Shown: positions 53,573 to 62,228 of the stretch, piece by piece
Numbering within the stretch: position 1 is the first letter of the stretch
How the letters are laid out: the number at the start of each line of letters is the position of its first letter
Source of the DNA: Uliginosibacterium sp.
Lineage (GTDB): Bacteria; Pseudomonadota; Gammaproteobacteria; Burkholderiales; Rhodocyclaceae
Assembly (NCBI GenBank): GCA_016718265.1
Contig: JADKDZ010000005.1
Location: forward strand, 1-64,000
DNA: 64,000 nt
Direction: 5' to 3'
Translations under genes and position numbers: made by a program
Notes under the pieces: generated by a model
Told to the model about the DNA's origin: nothing
The model's database searches: none
Seen by the model: only the letters and a program-made list of their open reading frames with translations

Positions 53573-54933
53573 AGACGCGGCGGCGCCTGTTACAGGCCGG
53601 CGGCGCGCTCATGACGCTGCTGGTGACGCCCGTCGGCCTCGCGCAGACGGCAGCAAAGATCATTGCGGTACGTGTGTGGCCTGCGCGCGATTACACGCGG
53701 ATCACGCTTGAAGGGGCAGAAACCCTCAAGTTCTCGCATCAGATCGTTAAAAACCCCGAGCGGCTGGTCGTCGATCTCGAAGGCATCGAGTTCAACAGCG
53801 TGCTGCAGAGCCTGCCAGAGAAAATCTCCGAGGCCGATCCGTACATCAAGCTGATCCGCGCGGGTCGCAACCGTCCCGGTGTCGTCCGCCTGGTCGTCGA
53901 ACTCAAAAGCGAGATCGCCCCACAGATCTTTACCCTGCCCCCCGTCGGCACCTACGGCCATCGCCTGGTACTCGATTTATACCCGACCGAGCCATTTGAT
54001 CCGCTGCTGGCGCTGATCGAAAAAAAAGCGCCAGAAGACACGACGCCACCGACGACAACCTTCCCTGCCGACAGCGGCCCGGTAGTCAGCTCCGGACCCG
54101 GTAGCGATACGCCATCACTGCCCAAGGGCGACGGCGGCCGCACCGCCGACCCCAAGTCTGCCGGCGCCAGGGACAACGCCAACCGCACCGCGCGCAGCAA
54201 ACCTGACATCAGTCGCCTGATCACCATTGCGATCGACCCGGGCCATGGCGGCGAAGATCCGGGCGCGGTGGGCCGGGGTGGCGCGTACGAAAAGAATGTC
54301 ACGCTCGCAATCGGAAAATTGCTCAAGGAGCGGATCAACGCTGAACCCAATATGCGCGCCATGCTGACTCGGGACGCCGATTTCTTCGTCCCGCTCGGTC
54401 AGCGCGTCGAGAAAGCGCGCCGCGTTCAGGCCGATCTGTTCGTCTCGATCCATGCAGACGCTTTTATCCGACCCGACGCACGCGGCAGTTCGGTCTTCAT
54501 CCTGTCTGACCGCGGCGCCTCCTCCACCGCAGCGCGCTGGCTGGCGAACAAGGAGAACGCGTCCGACCTGATCGGCGGCGTCAATCTGGGCGTCAAGGAC
54601 AGCCACCTTGCCAAGACCCTGCTGGACCTCTCGCAGACCGCCACGCTCAACGACAGCCTGAAAGTCGCCAAGGCCGTCCTGGGCGAGCTCGGCACGATCA
54701 ATACCCTGCATAAAAATGAAGTCGAGCAGGCAGGCTTTGCGGTGCTCAAGGCGCCGGACATCCCCTCAATGCTGGTTGAAACAGCATTCATCTCCAACCC
54801 GGAAGAAGAGAAACGCCTGACCAACAGTGCCTATCAGGAGAAAATGGCGGAAGCGATGCTGCGTGGCATCAAGCGCTATTTCGCCAAGAATCCTCCGCTG
54901 GCAAAAACCAACAAGCTGGCTTTGCTCGACTAA
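53542..54933 (+). CDS. amiC: N-acetylmuramoyl-L-alanine amidase, AmiC type, Tat-exported
   Basis: 463 residues from the ATG at 53542, with GAAGGGGGACAT upstream. A twin-arginine signal (KTRRRLLQAGGALMTLLVTP, cleaved near GLAQTA) precedes an AMIN domain (IIAVRVWPARDYTRITLEGA to about residue 150), a Ser/Thr/Pro linker and the zinc Amidase_3 domain: IAIDPGHGGEDPGAVGR, ANPN-type ligand E in YEKNVTLAIG, FVSIHADAF and PSMLVETAFISNPEEE. It splits septal peptidoglycan during daughter-cell separation. tsaE-amiC(-mutL) is a usual order; mutL is not here. Confidence 0.95.
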   Translation: MPETTPPAPMKTRRRLLQAGGALMTLLVTPVGLAQTAAKIIAVRVWPARDYTRITLEGAETLKFSHQIVKNPERLVVDLEGIEFNSVLQSLPEKISEADPYIKLIRAGRNRPGVVRLVVELKSEIAPQIFTLPPVGTYGHRLVLDLYPTEPFDPLLALIEKKAPEDTTPPTTTFPADSGPVVSSGPGSDTPSLPKGDGGRTADPKSAGARDNANRTARSKPDISRLITIAIDPGHGGEDPGAVGRGGAYEKNVTLAIGKLLKERINAEPNMRAMLTRDADFFVPLGQRVEKARRVQADLFVSIHADAFIRPDARGSSVFILSDRGASSTAARWLANKENASDLIGGVNLGVKDSHLAKTLLDLSQTATLNDSLKVAKAVLGELGTINTLHKNEVEQAGFAVLKAPDIPSMLVETAFISNPEEEKRLTNSAYQEKMAEAMLRGIKRYFAKNPPLAKTNKLALLD

Positions 54934-55616
54934 ACCGTTTGCGGTCTGCTTTGTCGCCAGGGGCTTCGCGCCAGCGAAAGCCAGGCACCACCGGCACCCA
55001 GTGCCCAGCCGCCGAGCACGTCGAGCGCGACGTGCTGCTTGGTGGCCAGCGTGGAGTAGACAATCGCTGCGCACCACAACCAGTTCGCCCATCGAAGGCC
55101 CTTGCTGGCGCCCAGCACCTTCAGCTGCGCCCCCAGCCAGCATGCCGAAAACACCGCTGTCGCCACATGTAGAGAGGGACACGCATTGCCGGCTGCGTCG
55201 ACCCCTTTGAGAAAACCCATGCCCGGGTACATGGCCCAATCGATGTTGGCCGGCGGAACTGCCGTCGGCAAGCATAAGAAACACAGCAGGCCGGCAATGC
55301 AGACCAGCCCCACATCACGGCCATAGCGCACCAGCTCGCGCCGATCGGTAAACAGCATCGGCGGCAAAGACACGTAAACCCAGAGCGAGCAATACACCAG
55401 CAGCGCCGGCGGGTAGAAGCCGACCACATGATCGACGAAGGTCAATGGCATCTGCCAGACAGGAAAGAGCGGGTTCTTCAGCAAATTGATGTAGGCCGTG
55501 AAAAACACGCACATGAATAAGGTCGTGCCAAAAGCCTTCAGCTTGAAGTGTGCCAAGACTCTTTGCCACACCATCCCGAACCAGGTTTTTGTGTCATCGA
55601 TCGTGCTGAGGCTCAT
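54930..55616 (-). CDS. PAP2-superfamily membrane phosphatase/transferase
   Basis: 228 residues with about six TM helices. The phosphatase signature is split as usual: CPSLHVATAVFSACW and TKQHVALDVLGGWALG; the first K-x6-RP motif is not obvious. It resembles inositol-phosphorylceramide-synthase-like and lipid phosphate phosphatases. Its stop overlaps the amiC stop by 4 bases (convergent). Confidence 0.85.
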   Translation of the reverse strand: MSLSTIDDTKTWFGMVWQRVLAHFKLKAFGTTLFMCVFFTAYINLLKNPLFPVWQMPLTFVDHVVGFYPPALLVYCSLWVYVSLPPMLFTDRRELVRYGRDVGLVCIAGLLCFLCLPTAVPPANIDWAMYPGMGFLKGVDAAGNACPSLHVATAVFSACWLGAQLKVLGASKGLRWANWLWCAAIVYSTLATKQHVALDVLGGWALGAGGAWLSLARSPWRQSRPQTV

Positions 55617-56092
55617 GGAGAGGTGACCGCCGAGGTCCGTTCTGTGTCAGCGCGCATCATACAAGCACAAACCCGAAAAGCTGCTTCACGAATAGCCGCT
55701 TCTGATCGGCGATCAACACGGGGCACATCGCGGCCGGCAAGCGCGGCCGGCCGGTCACCGCGCAAGCACCTATCACTTAATATCTACAAACCAAAGCCCT
55801 TGCAACCCCCGTGCTGAACAATCCGCAGCGCTCGCGAGGCCGGAAATCCACCCACGCCGCAAGACTCGTCCGCTGAACACGCCTGACAGCCCCTCTCGAC
55901 ACTCACATATTTACCATTTTTGGCAAATGTGACATTTATCGGCAGTCCACACGCCGCGTTTCGCAGCGACTGTCGCCCCTGGACATCCCCACAGTGCGTA
56001 TTTTCGAGCCTCTACTAAATACATAACTCAATAACCCTTGGTGGCATGCGGCTTGCTGCGAGTGCGCAATACGACCGGACTTTCCGCTTCCG
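55617..56092. other. Intergenic region, no gene seen
   Basis: 476 bases. An AT-rich part at 55905-56035 (TTACCATTTTTGGCAAATGT, TACTAAATACATAACTCAAT) probably holds the promoter for the M48 peptidase. A short open frame at 55548-55817 is antisense to the PAP2 gene start and unsupported. Confidence 0.4.
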
Positions 56093-57598
56093 ATGACCAG
56101 CAAAGATTACCAAGCACTCATGACGCGTCTGGAACGGGAACATGCCGTCAGCCCCGAGCGTTACCGTGCCAAGACTGTTTTCCTGGCGCTGGCGGGCCTG
56201 AGCTATCCGTTGGCACTCTGCCTGCTCCTGGGGATAGCCGTCATTGCCGTCGTGCAACACGCTGTCGGGGCGACGACGCCAATCCTCCTGCATCCTGCGC
56301 TGGCACTCGGGCTGATTGCGCTGCCCCTGCTCTACGCCCTGGTCCGGGTCCCGCTGCCGACGCCTGGCGGACGTCGCCTTCGACGCAAAGAGACCGCCAA
56401 GCTGTTCGCCCTCATCGACAAGGTCCGCACAAAATCCGCCCGTATCCGGATTGATGGCGTGAGGCTGACCGGAGAATTCGAGCTTCGCCTGCACCCAACA
56501 CCGAGGCTCGGCCTATTCGGTTACGCCCGCAACACGCTGATGCTGGGTCTGCCGCTGATGCAGATCCTCTCACGCAAGGAGTTTGCCGCCTTGCTTGCGC
56601 ACGAGATCGAGCACGCCAGCGGAAGCCAGGGCCGAACCAGTGCCTGGATTTACCGGCTGCGCGAAACCTGGCGGCAATCCTCGCAGGCTGTCAGAACCGG
56701 AAATTCATCTTTTCTTACCCGGCTCGCCTGGTGGCCACTCAAGTCATTCATCCCCTATTTCGAGGCCTTCAGTTTTGTCATGGCCCGGCAGAACGAGTAC
56801 CTGGCCGACCGACTGGGCGGGCAGGTGGTCGGAAAGCGGCTGATGGCAGACGCCCTGATTGCGCAGGCGCTTGGCCAACGCTTTCTGGCCGAGCAATTCT
56901 GGCCAAACTTCTGGGCACAAGCCGAGACTCAGCCACATCCCGCCTTTCCGCCTCACGGCACCTTACGTACGGCACTTGCGGCAGGCATCACCGCCGAGCG
57001 CAATGAAGCCTGGTTGAATCAGGCACTCAAACAAGCCTCATCCAGAGACGATACGCCCCCATGTCTGAGTGACCGACTGCTGGCCTTGGACCAGTTCCCT
57101 GAAGTTCCGCCCCGCTCCACGCAGAGCGCGGCCCAGGCCCTGCTCGGACGGATGCTGCCGGAGTTGATCAAGGAGTTCGACAGCGCGTGGACCAAGACGG
57201 AGGCGCCCCACTGGGAGGCGCGCCATCTGGCGCTTACCAAAGCGCGGGAGGTAGCCAACATATTTGCGCCGTGCAAGTTCGCTGAACTGCTGGCTCAGGA
57301 CCAGTACCGCTACGGCATGGCGCTGCACACACTCGGCCGTACCGACGAGGCGCGCGAACTTTTCCAGCTGGCAGCCGACAGTCCGCAAGGCAGCGCCGCC
57401 GCTGCCATCACACTCGCCCGCCTGTTGCGCGACACCGACGCCGAAGCTGCCCACCACTACCGCGAGCTTGCGATCCGTCAGGACGCCCGGCTGGCAAACG
57501 AAGCCGGGGCTCAGGCGGACCACGCACATCATGGCTTCGGCGGCCTCGAGAGTGCCACGGTCGCGCGGGCAGCACTCCACCCGCAACAGGCTGCCTGA
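56093..57598 (+). CDS. M48-family membrane metallopeptidase
   Basis: 501 residues. Two N-terminal TM helices (about 28-50 and 62-85) precede a peptidase domain with the zinc motif LLAHEIEHASG (H-E-x-x-H) at about residue 165 and the third ligand region QNEYLADRLGGQVVG. The C-terminal 120 residues look TPR-like (YRYGMALHTLGRTDEARELF, SAAAAITLARLLRDTDAEAA). It is related to HtpX/YcaL-type quality-control proteases of the inner membrane; a specific role cannot be named. The acetyltransferase gene follows after 10 bases. Confidence 0.88.
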   Translation: MTSKDYQALMTRLEREHAVSPERYRAKTVFLALAGLSYPLALCLLLGIAVIAVVQHAVGATTPILLHPALALGLIALPLLYALVRVPLPTPGGRRLRRKETAKLFALIDKVRTKSARIRIDGVRLTGEFELRLHPTPRLGLFGYARNTLMLGLPLMQILSRKEFAALLAHEIEHASGSQGRTSAWIYRLRETWRQSSQAVRTGNSSFLTRLAWWPLKSFIPYFEAFSFVMARQNEYLADRLGGQVVGKRLMADALIAQALGQRFLAEQFWPNFWAQAETQPHPAFPPHGTLRTALAAGITAERNEAWLNQALKQASSRDDTPPCLSDRLLALDQFPEVPPRSTQSAAQALLGRMLPELIKEFDSAWTKTEAPHWEARHLALTKAREVANIFAPCKFAELLAQDQYRYGMALHTLGRTDEARELFQLAADSPQGSAAAAITLARLLRDTDAEAAHHYRELAIRQDARLANEAGAQADHAHHGFGGLESATVARAALHPQQAA

Positions 57599-57608
57599 GC
57601 AGCGACGC

Positions 57609-58118
57609 ATGCTGATCCGCCCGGCAAGCCCCGAGGATGCAACAGCCTTCGCGGCGCTCTACAACCCCTTCGTGCTGAATACCACCGTCACCTACGAACT
57701 GGACGCCGTCAGTGCCGATACCATGGCCCAACGCATTCAGGCCAAACAGCCTGAGTACGCATGGCTGACGCTCGAAGACCGACACGCGATTCTCGGCTAC
57801 GCCTATTACGGCAACTTCCGCGAACGCGCCGCCTACCACCACGTGGTCGAATCTTCGATTTACCTTGCACCCGCGGCCTGCGGCCGGGGTCTCGGGAGAA
57901 TGCTCTACGAAGCGCTGATCGCCCGCGCGCAGGAACAGGGCTATCGAGAGATGATCGGCGTCATCGCACTGCCCAACCCGGTCAGCATCCGCCTGCATGA
58001 AGCGCTGGGATTCGTGCCGGTCGGCACGCTGCAGCGCTCCGGCTACAAGTTTGGTCGCTACCTCGACACAGGTCTCTGGCAGAAAGCGCTGACCCCACCC
58101 ACACAGGCACCCGGCTGA
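57609..58118 (+). CDS. GNAT-family N-acetyltransferase (phosphinothricin/methionine-sulfone acetyltransferase type)
   Basis: 169 residues from the ATG at 57609 (MLIRPASPEDATAFAALYNP). The sequence has TVTYELDAVSADTMAQRI, GYAYYGNFRERAAYHHVVES and the acetyl-CoA-binding ACGRGLGRMLYEALI, then ALPNPVSIRLHEALGFVPVG and GRYLDTGLWQ, all typical of the Pat/MddA group that acetylates phosphinothricin or methionine sulfoximine/sulfone. It is co-directional with and 10 bases from the M48 gene. Confidence 0.92.
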   Translation: MLIRPASPEDATAFAALYNPFVLNTTVTYELDAVSADTMAQRIQAKQPEYAWLTLEDRHAILGYAYYGNFRERAAYHHVVESSIYLAPAACGRGLGRMLYEALIARAQEQGYREMIGVIALPNPVSIRLHEALGFVPVGTLQRSGYKFGRYLDTGLWQKALTPPTQAPG

Positions 58119-58287
58119 CCGAAACATCAAGTTCGCCCGTCACTCGCCGATAGAAGCGTTGATGCCGGTTCTTCTGGACTTGGGCCAGAAGAAACCGCTC
58201 ACCCATGCATAGATCGAAAACGGGGAATCCATCGTCGCGTCTGCTCCGACAGGTTCTGACCCGTTTCTGCCGAAGAGCGAGGGCAAC

Positions 58288-59106
58288 ATGGAAGTCATCC
58301 AGGGGCCGGGCAACACAGCCATCGAAGTCACCCCCAGTACCCTGCTGCTGGTCGACGACGAAGAGAACATTCTCGCCGCCTTGCGCCGCCTGCTGCGCAA
58401 GGACAACTACCGGATACTGACCGCGCCTTCCGGCCAGGCCGGACTGGATATCCTTGCCACCGAGAAAGTCGACGTCATCATCTCCGACCAGCGCATGCCG
58501 CACATGGTCGGCACCACCTTCCTGCGCATGGCGCGCGACCGCAGCCCCGACAGTGTGCGCATGATCCTCTCGGGCTACACCGACCTCGAAAGTGTCACCT
58601 CCGCCATCAACGAGGGCGCGGTCTACAAGTTTCTGACCAAACCCTGGGACGACGAGATCCTCCGCCTCTCGATTCGTGAAGCACTGCGGCACAAATGGAT
58701 CCAGGACGAGAATCGCATGCTGCACAACATGCTCGTCGAGGTGAATACCGAACTTGCCAACGCCAACCGACTGCTTGCCGAGCGCGCGGATTTTGCGCAG
58801 GAAGCCTTGCAAACCATGCAGGAAATCATGCATGACCTGCCAATCCCGCTGCTCGGGATCGACGCGGACTGGCGGCTGATGTTCGCCAATCACGCCATGC
58901 TGGATCTGTTCGGCGATAGTTTGGCTCTCGGAAGAAACCTGGCCGACGTATTACCCGAAATATCCACCCCCCTCGTCCAGGCCCCCGATGTCAAACACGT
59001 ACCACTCACCCTGCAGGGCGCTGAATACATCGGCCAGCTACAGGCGCTTTCACATAAAGGACAAGGCAGCATCCTCGTCCTCCGCCCGCGAGACCCCTCA
59101 TGCTGA
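58288..59106 (+). CDS. Response regulator with C-terminal PAS-like domain
   Basis: 272 residues. The receiver domain (about 15-130) has TLLLVDDEENILAALRRLLR, the phospho-acceptor in VDVIISDQRMPHM and the lysine in KFLTKPWDDEILR. A coiled coil (about 140-185) leads to a PAS-like domain (LPIPLLGIDADWRLMFANHA). There is no DNA-binding output. The KPWDD motif and LSGYTDLESV are typical of receivers paired with HD-GYP phosphodiesterases. Its stop overlaps the kinase gene by 7 bases. Confidence 0.9.
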   Translation: MEVIQGPGNTAIEVTPSTLLLVDDEENILAALRRLLRKDNYRILTAPSGQAGLDILATEKVDVIISDQRMPHMVGTTFLRMARDRSPDSVRMILSGYTDLESVTSAINEGAVYKFLTKPWDDEILRLSIREALRHKWIQDENRMLHNMLVEVNTELANANRLLAERADFAQEALQTMQEIMHDLPIPLLGIDADWRLMFANHAMLDLFGDSLALGRNLADVLPEISTPLVQAPDVKHVPLTLQGAEYIGQLQALSHKGQGSILVLRPRDPSC

Positions 59107-60908
59107 CCCCCTTCAGCCTGCTGAGCTGGCAGAATTTTCTGCTGTTTGACATGGTCGATGTCGGCGTCCTGGTGATCGACGGGGAGGACGTCCTGTTTGC
59201 CAACACCGCTTTCTCTCGCGTGGTCGGCATGAACCTGCGGGAGCTGCAGGCCAAGAGCCTGCTCGAACTCGGCGGTGAAGCCTGGGTCGACTTCACGCTC
59301 GGCCAAAGCTGGGCAGACGCGCTGCCCTGGCCAATGCGAGACGGAACAGACCGCTGGTTTGAAGTCACCATGCGCCCCACGGAATTCGAGGGCCGCACCG
59401 TGCAGATCGCCACTTGCACCGATGTCACCTCACGCATGCGTGCGGAAGGCGCCGAAGCCTCGATGCTGCAGATGCTGACCGAAATCATCGAAGGCTACCC
59501 GGTCGGGACTTTCGTGATCGACAAAGACCACCTTGTCACGCACTGGAATCGCGCCTGCGAGGCCATCTCCGGCATTTCGGCAAGCGATATCGTCGGCTCC
59601 GACGAAGCCTGGCGTGCTTTCGAGAAAGCCAAACGCCCCTTGCTCGCCGACATGGTCATGCACGACATCGACGAAGGTGCCTTGCTTGAGCACTACAAAG
59701 GCCTGGCTTGGCGCTCCCCCGCCGCCGAAGGCGCCTACGAAGCCGAGGTTCATTTCGAGGGCAACGACGTCCGCGCCAACCGCTGGCTGCACATCGCCGC
59801 ATCGCCCCTGCGCAATGCCAACGGTGAAGTCATCGGTGCCATCGAGACCCTGGTCGACATCACGACGCGTAAAGCCGCAGAAGAAGATCTGCGTCATGCC
59901 CACAGTGCCGCGGAGCAACTCGTCAGCGAGCGAACCAGCGAACTGGTCACCGCCAAGGCCGCGCTCGAAGCAGACGTCGCCAGCCGGAAGTTGATTGAAG
60001 AGGCCATGCAGCAACGCCTGCAGGAAGTCACCGAACTCAACATCCAGCTGCATGAAGCCCAGGAGCGCCTCGTGCAAAGCCAGCAGCAACTGCTGCAGAA
60101 CGAGAAGCTCGCCTCGATCGGCCAGCTCGCAGCGGGCGTGGCCCACGAAATCAACAACCCGATCGGCTACGTCTTTTCCAACATCGGCACACTCCAGAAC
60201 TACATTGACGACCTGCTCACGCTGATCGATGCCAGCGTCAAGGCGGAGAGCGAGATCGCCAGCGCGGCCACACGCGCCGAACTGGCCGGGCTGCGCAAGC
60301 GCATTGATCTCGACTACCTGAAAAGCGACGTACTGGATCTGATGCGCGAGTCGCGCGAAGGGATCGAACGCGTCCGCAAGATCGTGCAGGACCTGAAAGA
60401 CTTCTCGCACGTCGACGCCACGGCCGACTGGCAGTGGGTCGACCTGCGCCGGGGTCTGGAATCAACCCTGAACATCGTCAACAACGAGATCAAATACAAG
60501 GCAGACGTCATCAAGGAGTTTGGCGAACTCCCGCAAATCCAGTGCATGCCCTCCCAGCTCAACCAGGTCTTCATGAACCTTTTCGTCAATGCTGCCCACG
60601 CCATGCCGGACAACGTGCGCGGCACGATCACGGTCCGCACCGGACAGCTTGATCACGAGGTATGGGTAGAAGTCAGCGACACGGGCAGCGGCATGCCTCC
60701 CGAAGTCATGCAAAGGATCTTCGAACCTTTCTTTACCACCAAACCGATCGGCAAAGGCACCGGTCTTGGCCTGTCACTCTCGTTTGGCATCGTCAAGAAA
60801 CACAATGGCCGCATCGAGGTCAGCTCCACCCCCGGCGCCGGCACCACTTTCCGCGTCATCCTGCCCATCAGCCAAACCGACGAGACCCGCCATGACCTCG
60901 CAGGATAG
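59100..60908 (+). CDS. PAS-containing sensor histidine kinase
   Basis: 602 residues, cytoplasmic (no TM helix seen). There are two PAS domains (about 15-120, FDMVDVGVLVIDGEDVLFAN; and about 135-260, PVGTFVIDKDHLVTHWNRAC), a coiled coil (about 260-340), the dimerisation/phospho-histidine box GVAHEINNPIGYVFSNIGTL, and an ATPase domain with NLFVNAAHAM (N box), VSDTGSGMPPEVMQRIFEPF (G1/F) and GTGLGLSLSFGIVKKHNGRI (G2). It overlaps both neighbours, so it is co-translated with the receiver protein and the HD-GYP protein it probably phosphorylates. Confidence 0.94.
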   Translation: MLTPFSLLSWQNFLLFDMVDVGVLVIDGEDVLFANTAFSRVVGMNLRELQAKSLLELGGEAWVDFTLGQSWADALPWPMRDGTDRWFEVTMRPTEFEGRTVQIATCTDVTSRMRAEGAEASMLQMLTEIIEGYPVGTFVIDKDHLVTHWNRACEAISGISASDIVGSDEAWRAFEKAKRPLLADMVMHDIDEGALLEHYKGLAWRSPAAEGAYEAEVHFEGNDVRANRWLHIAASPLRNANGEVIGAIETLVDITTRKAAEEDLRHAHSAAEQLVSERTSELVTAKAALEADVASRKLIEEAMQQRLQEVTELNIQLHEAQERLVQSQQQLLQNEKLASIGQLAAGVAHEINNPIGYVFSNIGTLQNYIDDLLTLIDASVKAESEIASAATRAELAGLRKRIDLDYLKSDVLDLMRESREGIERVRKIVQDLKDFSHVDATADWQWVDLRRGLESTLNIVNNEIKYKADVIKEFGELPQIQCMPSQLNQVFMNLFVNAAHAMPDNVRGTITVRTGQLDHEVWVEVSDTGSGMPPEVMQRIFEPFFTTKPIGKGTGLGLSLSFGIVKKHNGRIEVSSTPGAGTTFRVILPISQTDETRHDLAG

Positions 60909-62220
60909 TCCGCCAAGCGCCTGGCCAGCCGGCTTCGCGCAGGCCCCGAAGATATTGCTGGTCGACGACGAGCCGAACGTGCTGAGCGCCCTGCGCCGGC
61001 TCCTGCGTCCGCTGGCCTATCAGGTGCAGGTGGCCAGCGGCGGCGCCGAAGCCCTTGCCATCCTGGAAGCCGAGGCCATCGATCTGATCGTCTCGGACAT
61101 GCGCATGCCCGGGATGAATGGCGCCGAGCTGCTGGCCCAGGTCCGGCAGCGCTGGCCGGGCACCCTGCGCATCCTGCTCACCGGCTATGCCGACGTCAGC
61201 TCTGCCATTGCCGCCATCAACGAAGGCGGCATCTACCGCTACGTTGCCAAGCCCTGGGATGACGATGATCTGTGCCGCATCCTGCAGCAAGCGCTGGAGC
61301 TCAGCGGGCTGCAACGGGAGAAGCAGCGCCTGGAAGCCCTCACCGCCGAGCAGAACCTTGCCCTCCGCGAGCTGAATGCGACGCTGGAGGACAAGGTCCG
61401 CATCCGCACGGAAGAACTGCACATCGCCAACCAGGAAATATCACTGGCGATGGAGAAACTGAAGAAGACCTTCTTCACCTCGGTCCAGGTGCTGTCCAAC
61501 CTGATCGAGATGCGCGCCCCCGCGCTGGCCGGCCACAGCCGCCGCGTTGCCGACATCGCCCGCAAGCTGGCCGAGAAGATGGGGCTTGGCGCCGACTTGA
61601 CCCACGAGATCCTGCTGGCGGGCCTGCTCCATGACATTGGAAAGATCGGTTACCCCGACCTGCTCTTCAGCAAGCCGATGAACAAGATGAACGGCGAAGA
61701 AGCCGCACTGGCACGCAAACACCCCCTCAACGGCGCGGCAGCACTGATGTCGATGCCCGACATGCGCGGGGTGGCGGAAATCATCCGCAGCCACCACGAG
61801 CGCTGGGACGGCCAGGGATTCCCCGACAGCCTGGCGGGCGAGAAAATCCCCTTGGGCGCCCGCATCCTGGCCTTGGCCAACGACTATGACGGCGCCCAGC
61901 TCGGCCTGGTCAGTGCCAAGCGCATGACCGTCGAGGAAGCCAAGCTCTACGTCCTCGAAGGCCGCAAGTTCCGCTACGACCCCGCCGTCGCCGACGCTTT
62001 CGGCGAGCTGATCGGCCGCGTGCCCCGCAAGCCCATCCTGGAGCGGCGCCTGAGCGGCCAGGAACTGGAATGCGGGATGGTGCTCGCGCGTGACCTCTAC
62101 AGCCCGGATGGCATGCTGCTGTTGGCGACCGAGTACGTGCTCGATGAACTTCTCATCAAGCAGATCCGTGACTACGAGAGCGCCATGGAAAGGCATCTCG
62201 TCGTCTGCGTCCGGACTTGA
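60892..62220 (+). CDS. Response regulator with HD-GYP c-di-GMP phosphodiesterase domain (RpfG type)
   Basis: 442 residues from the ATG at 60892 (MTSQDSPPSAWPAGFAQAPK), 17 bases inside the end of the kinase gene. The receiver (about 20-135) has ILLVDDEPNVLSALRRLLRP and LIVSDMRMPGMNG. The linker is a coiled coil. The HD-GYP domain has LLAGLLHDIGKIGYPDLLFS (HD) and IRSHHERWDGQGFPDSLAGE, where GYP is replaced by GFP, a common active variant, and ILALANDYD. It hydrolyses c-di-GMP when phosphorylated. Confidence 0.94.
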   Translation: MTSQDSPPSAWPAGFAQAPKILLVDDEPNVLSALRRLLRPLAYQVQVASGGAEALAILEAEAIDLIVSDMRMPGMNGAELLAQVRQRWPGTLRILLTGYADVSSAIAAINEGGIYRYVAKPWDDDDLCRILQQALELSGLQREKQRLEALTAEQNLALRELNATLEDKVRIRTEELHIANQEISLAMEKLKKTFFTSVQVLSNLIEMRAPALAGHSRRVADIARKLAEKMGLGADLTHEILLAGLLHDIGKIGYPDLLFSKPMNKMNGEEAALARKHPLNGAAALMSMPDMRGVAEIIRSHHERWDGQGFPDSLAGEKIPLGARILALANDYDGAQLGLVSAKRMTVEEAKLYVLEGRKFRYDPAVADAFGELIGRVPRKPILERRLSGQELECGMVLARDLYSPDGMLLLATEYVLDELLIKQIRDYESAMERHLVVCVRT

Positions 62221-62228
62221 GGCCAGCC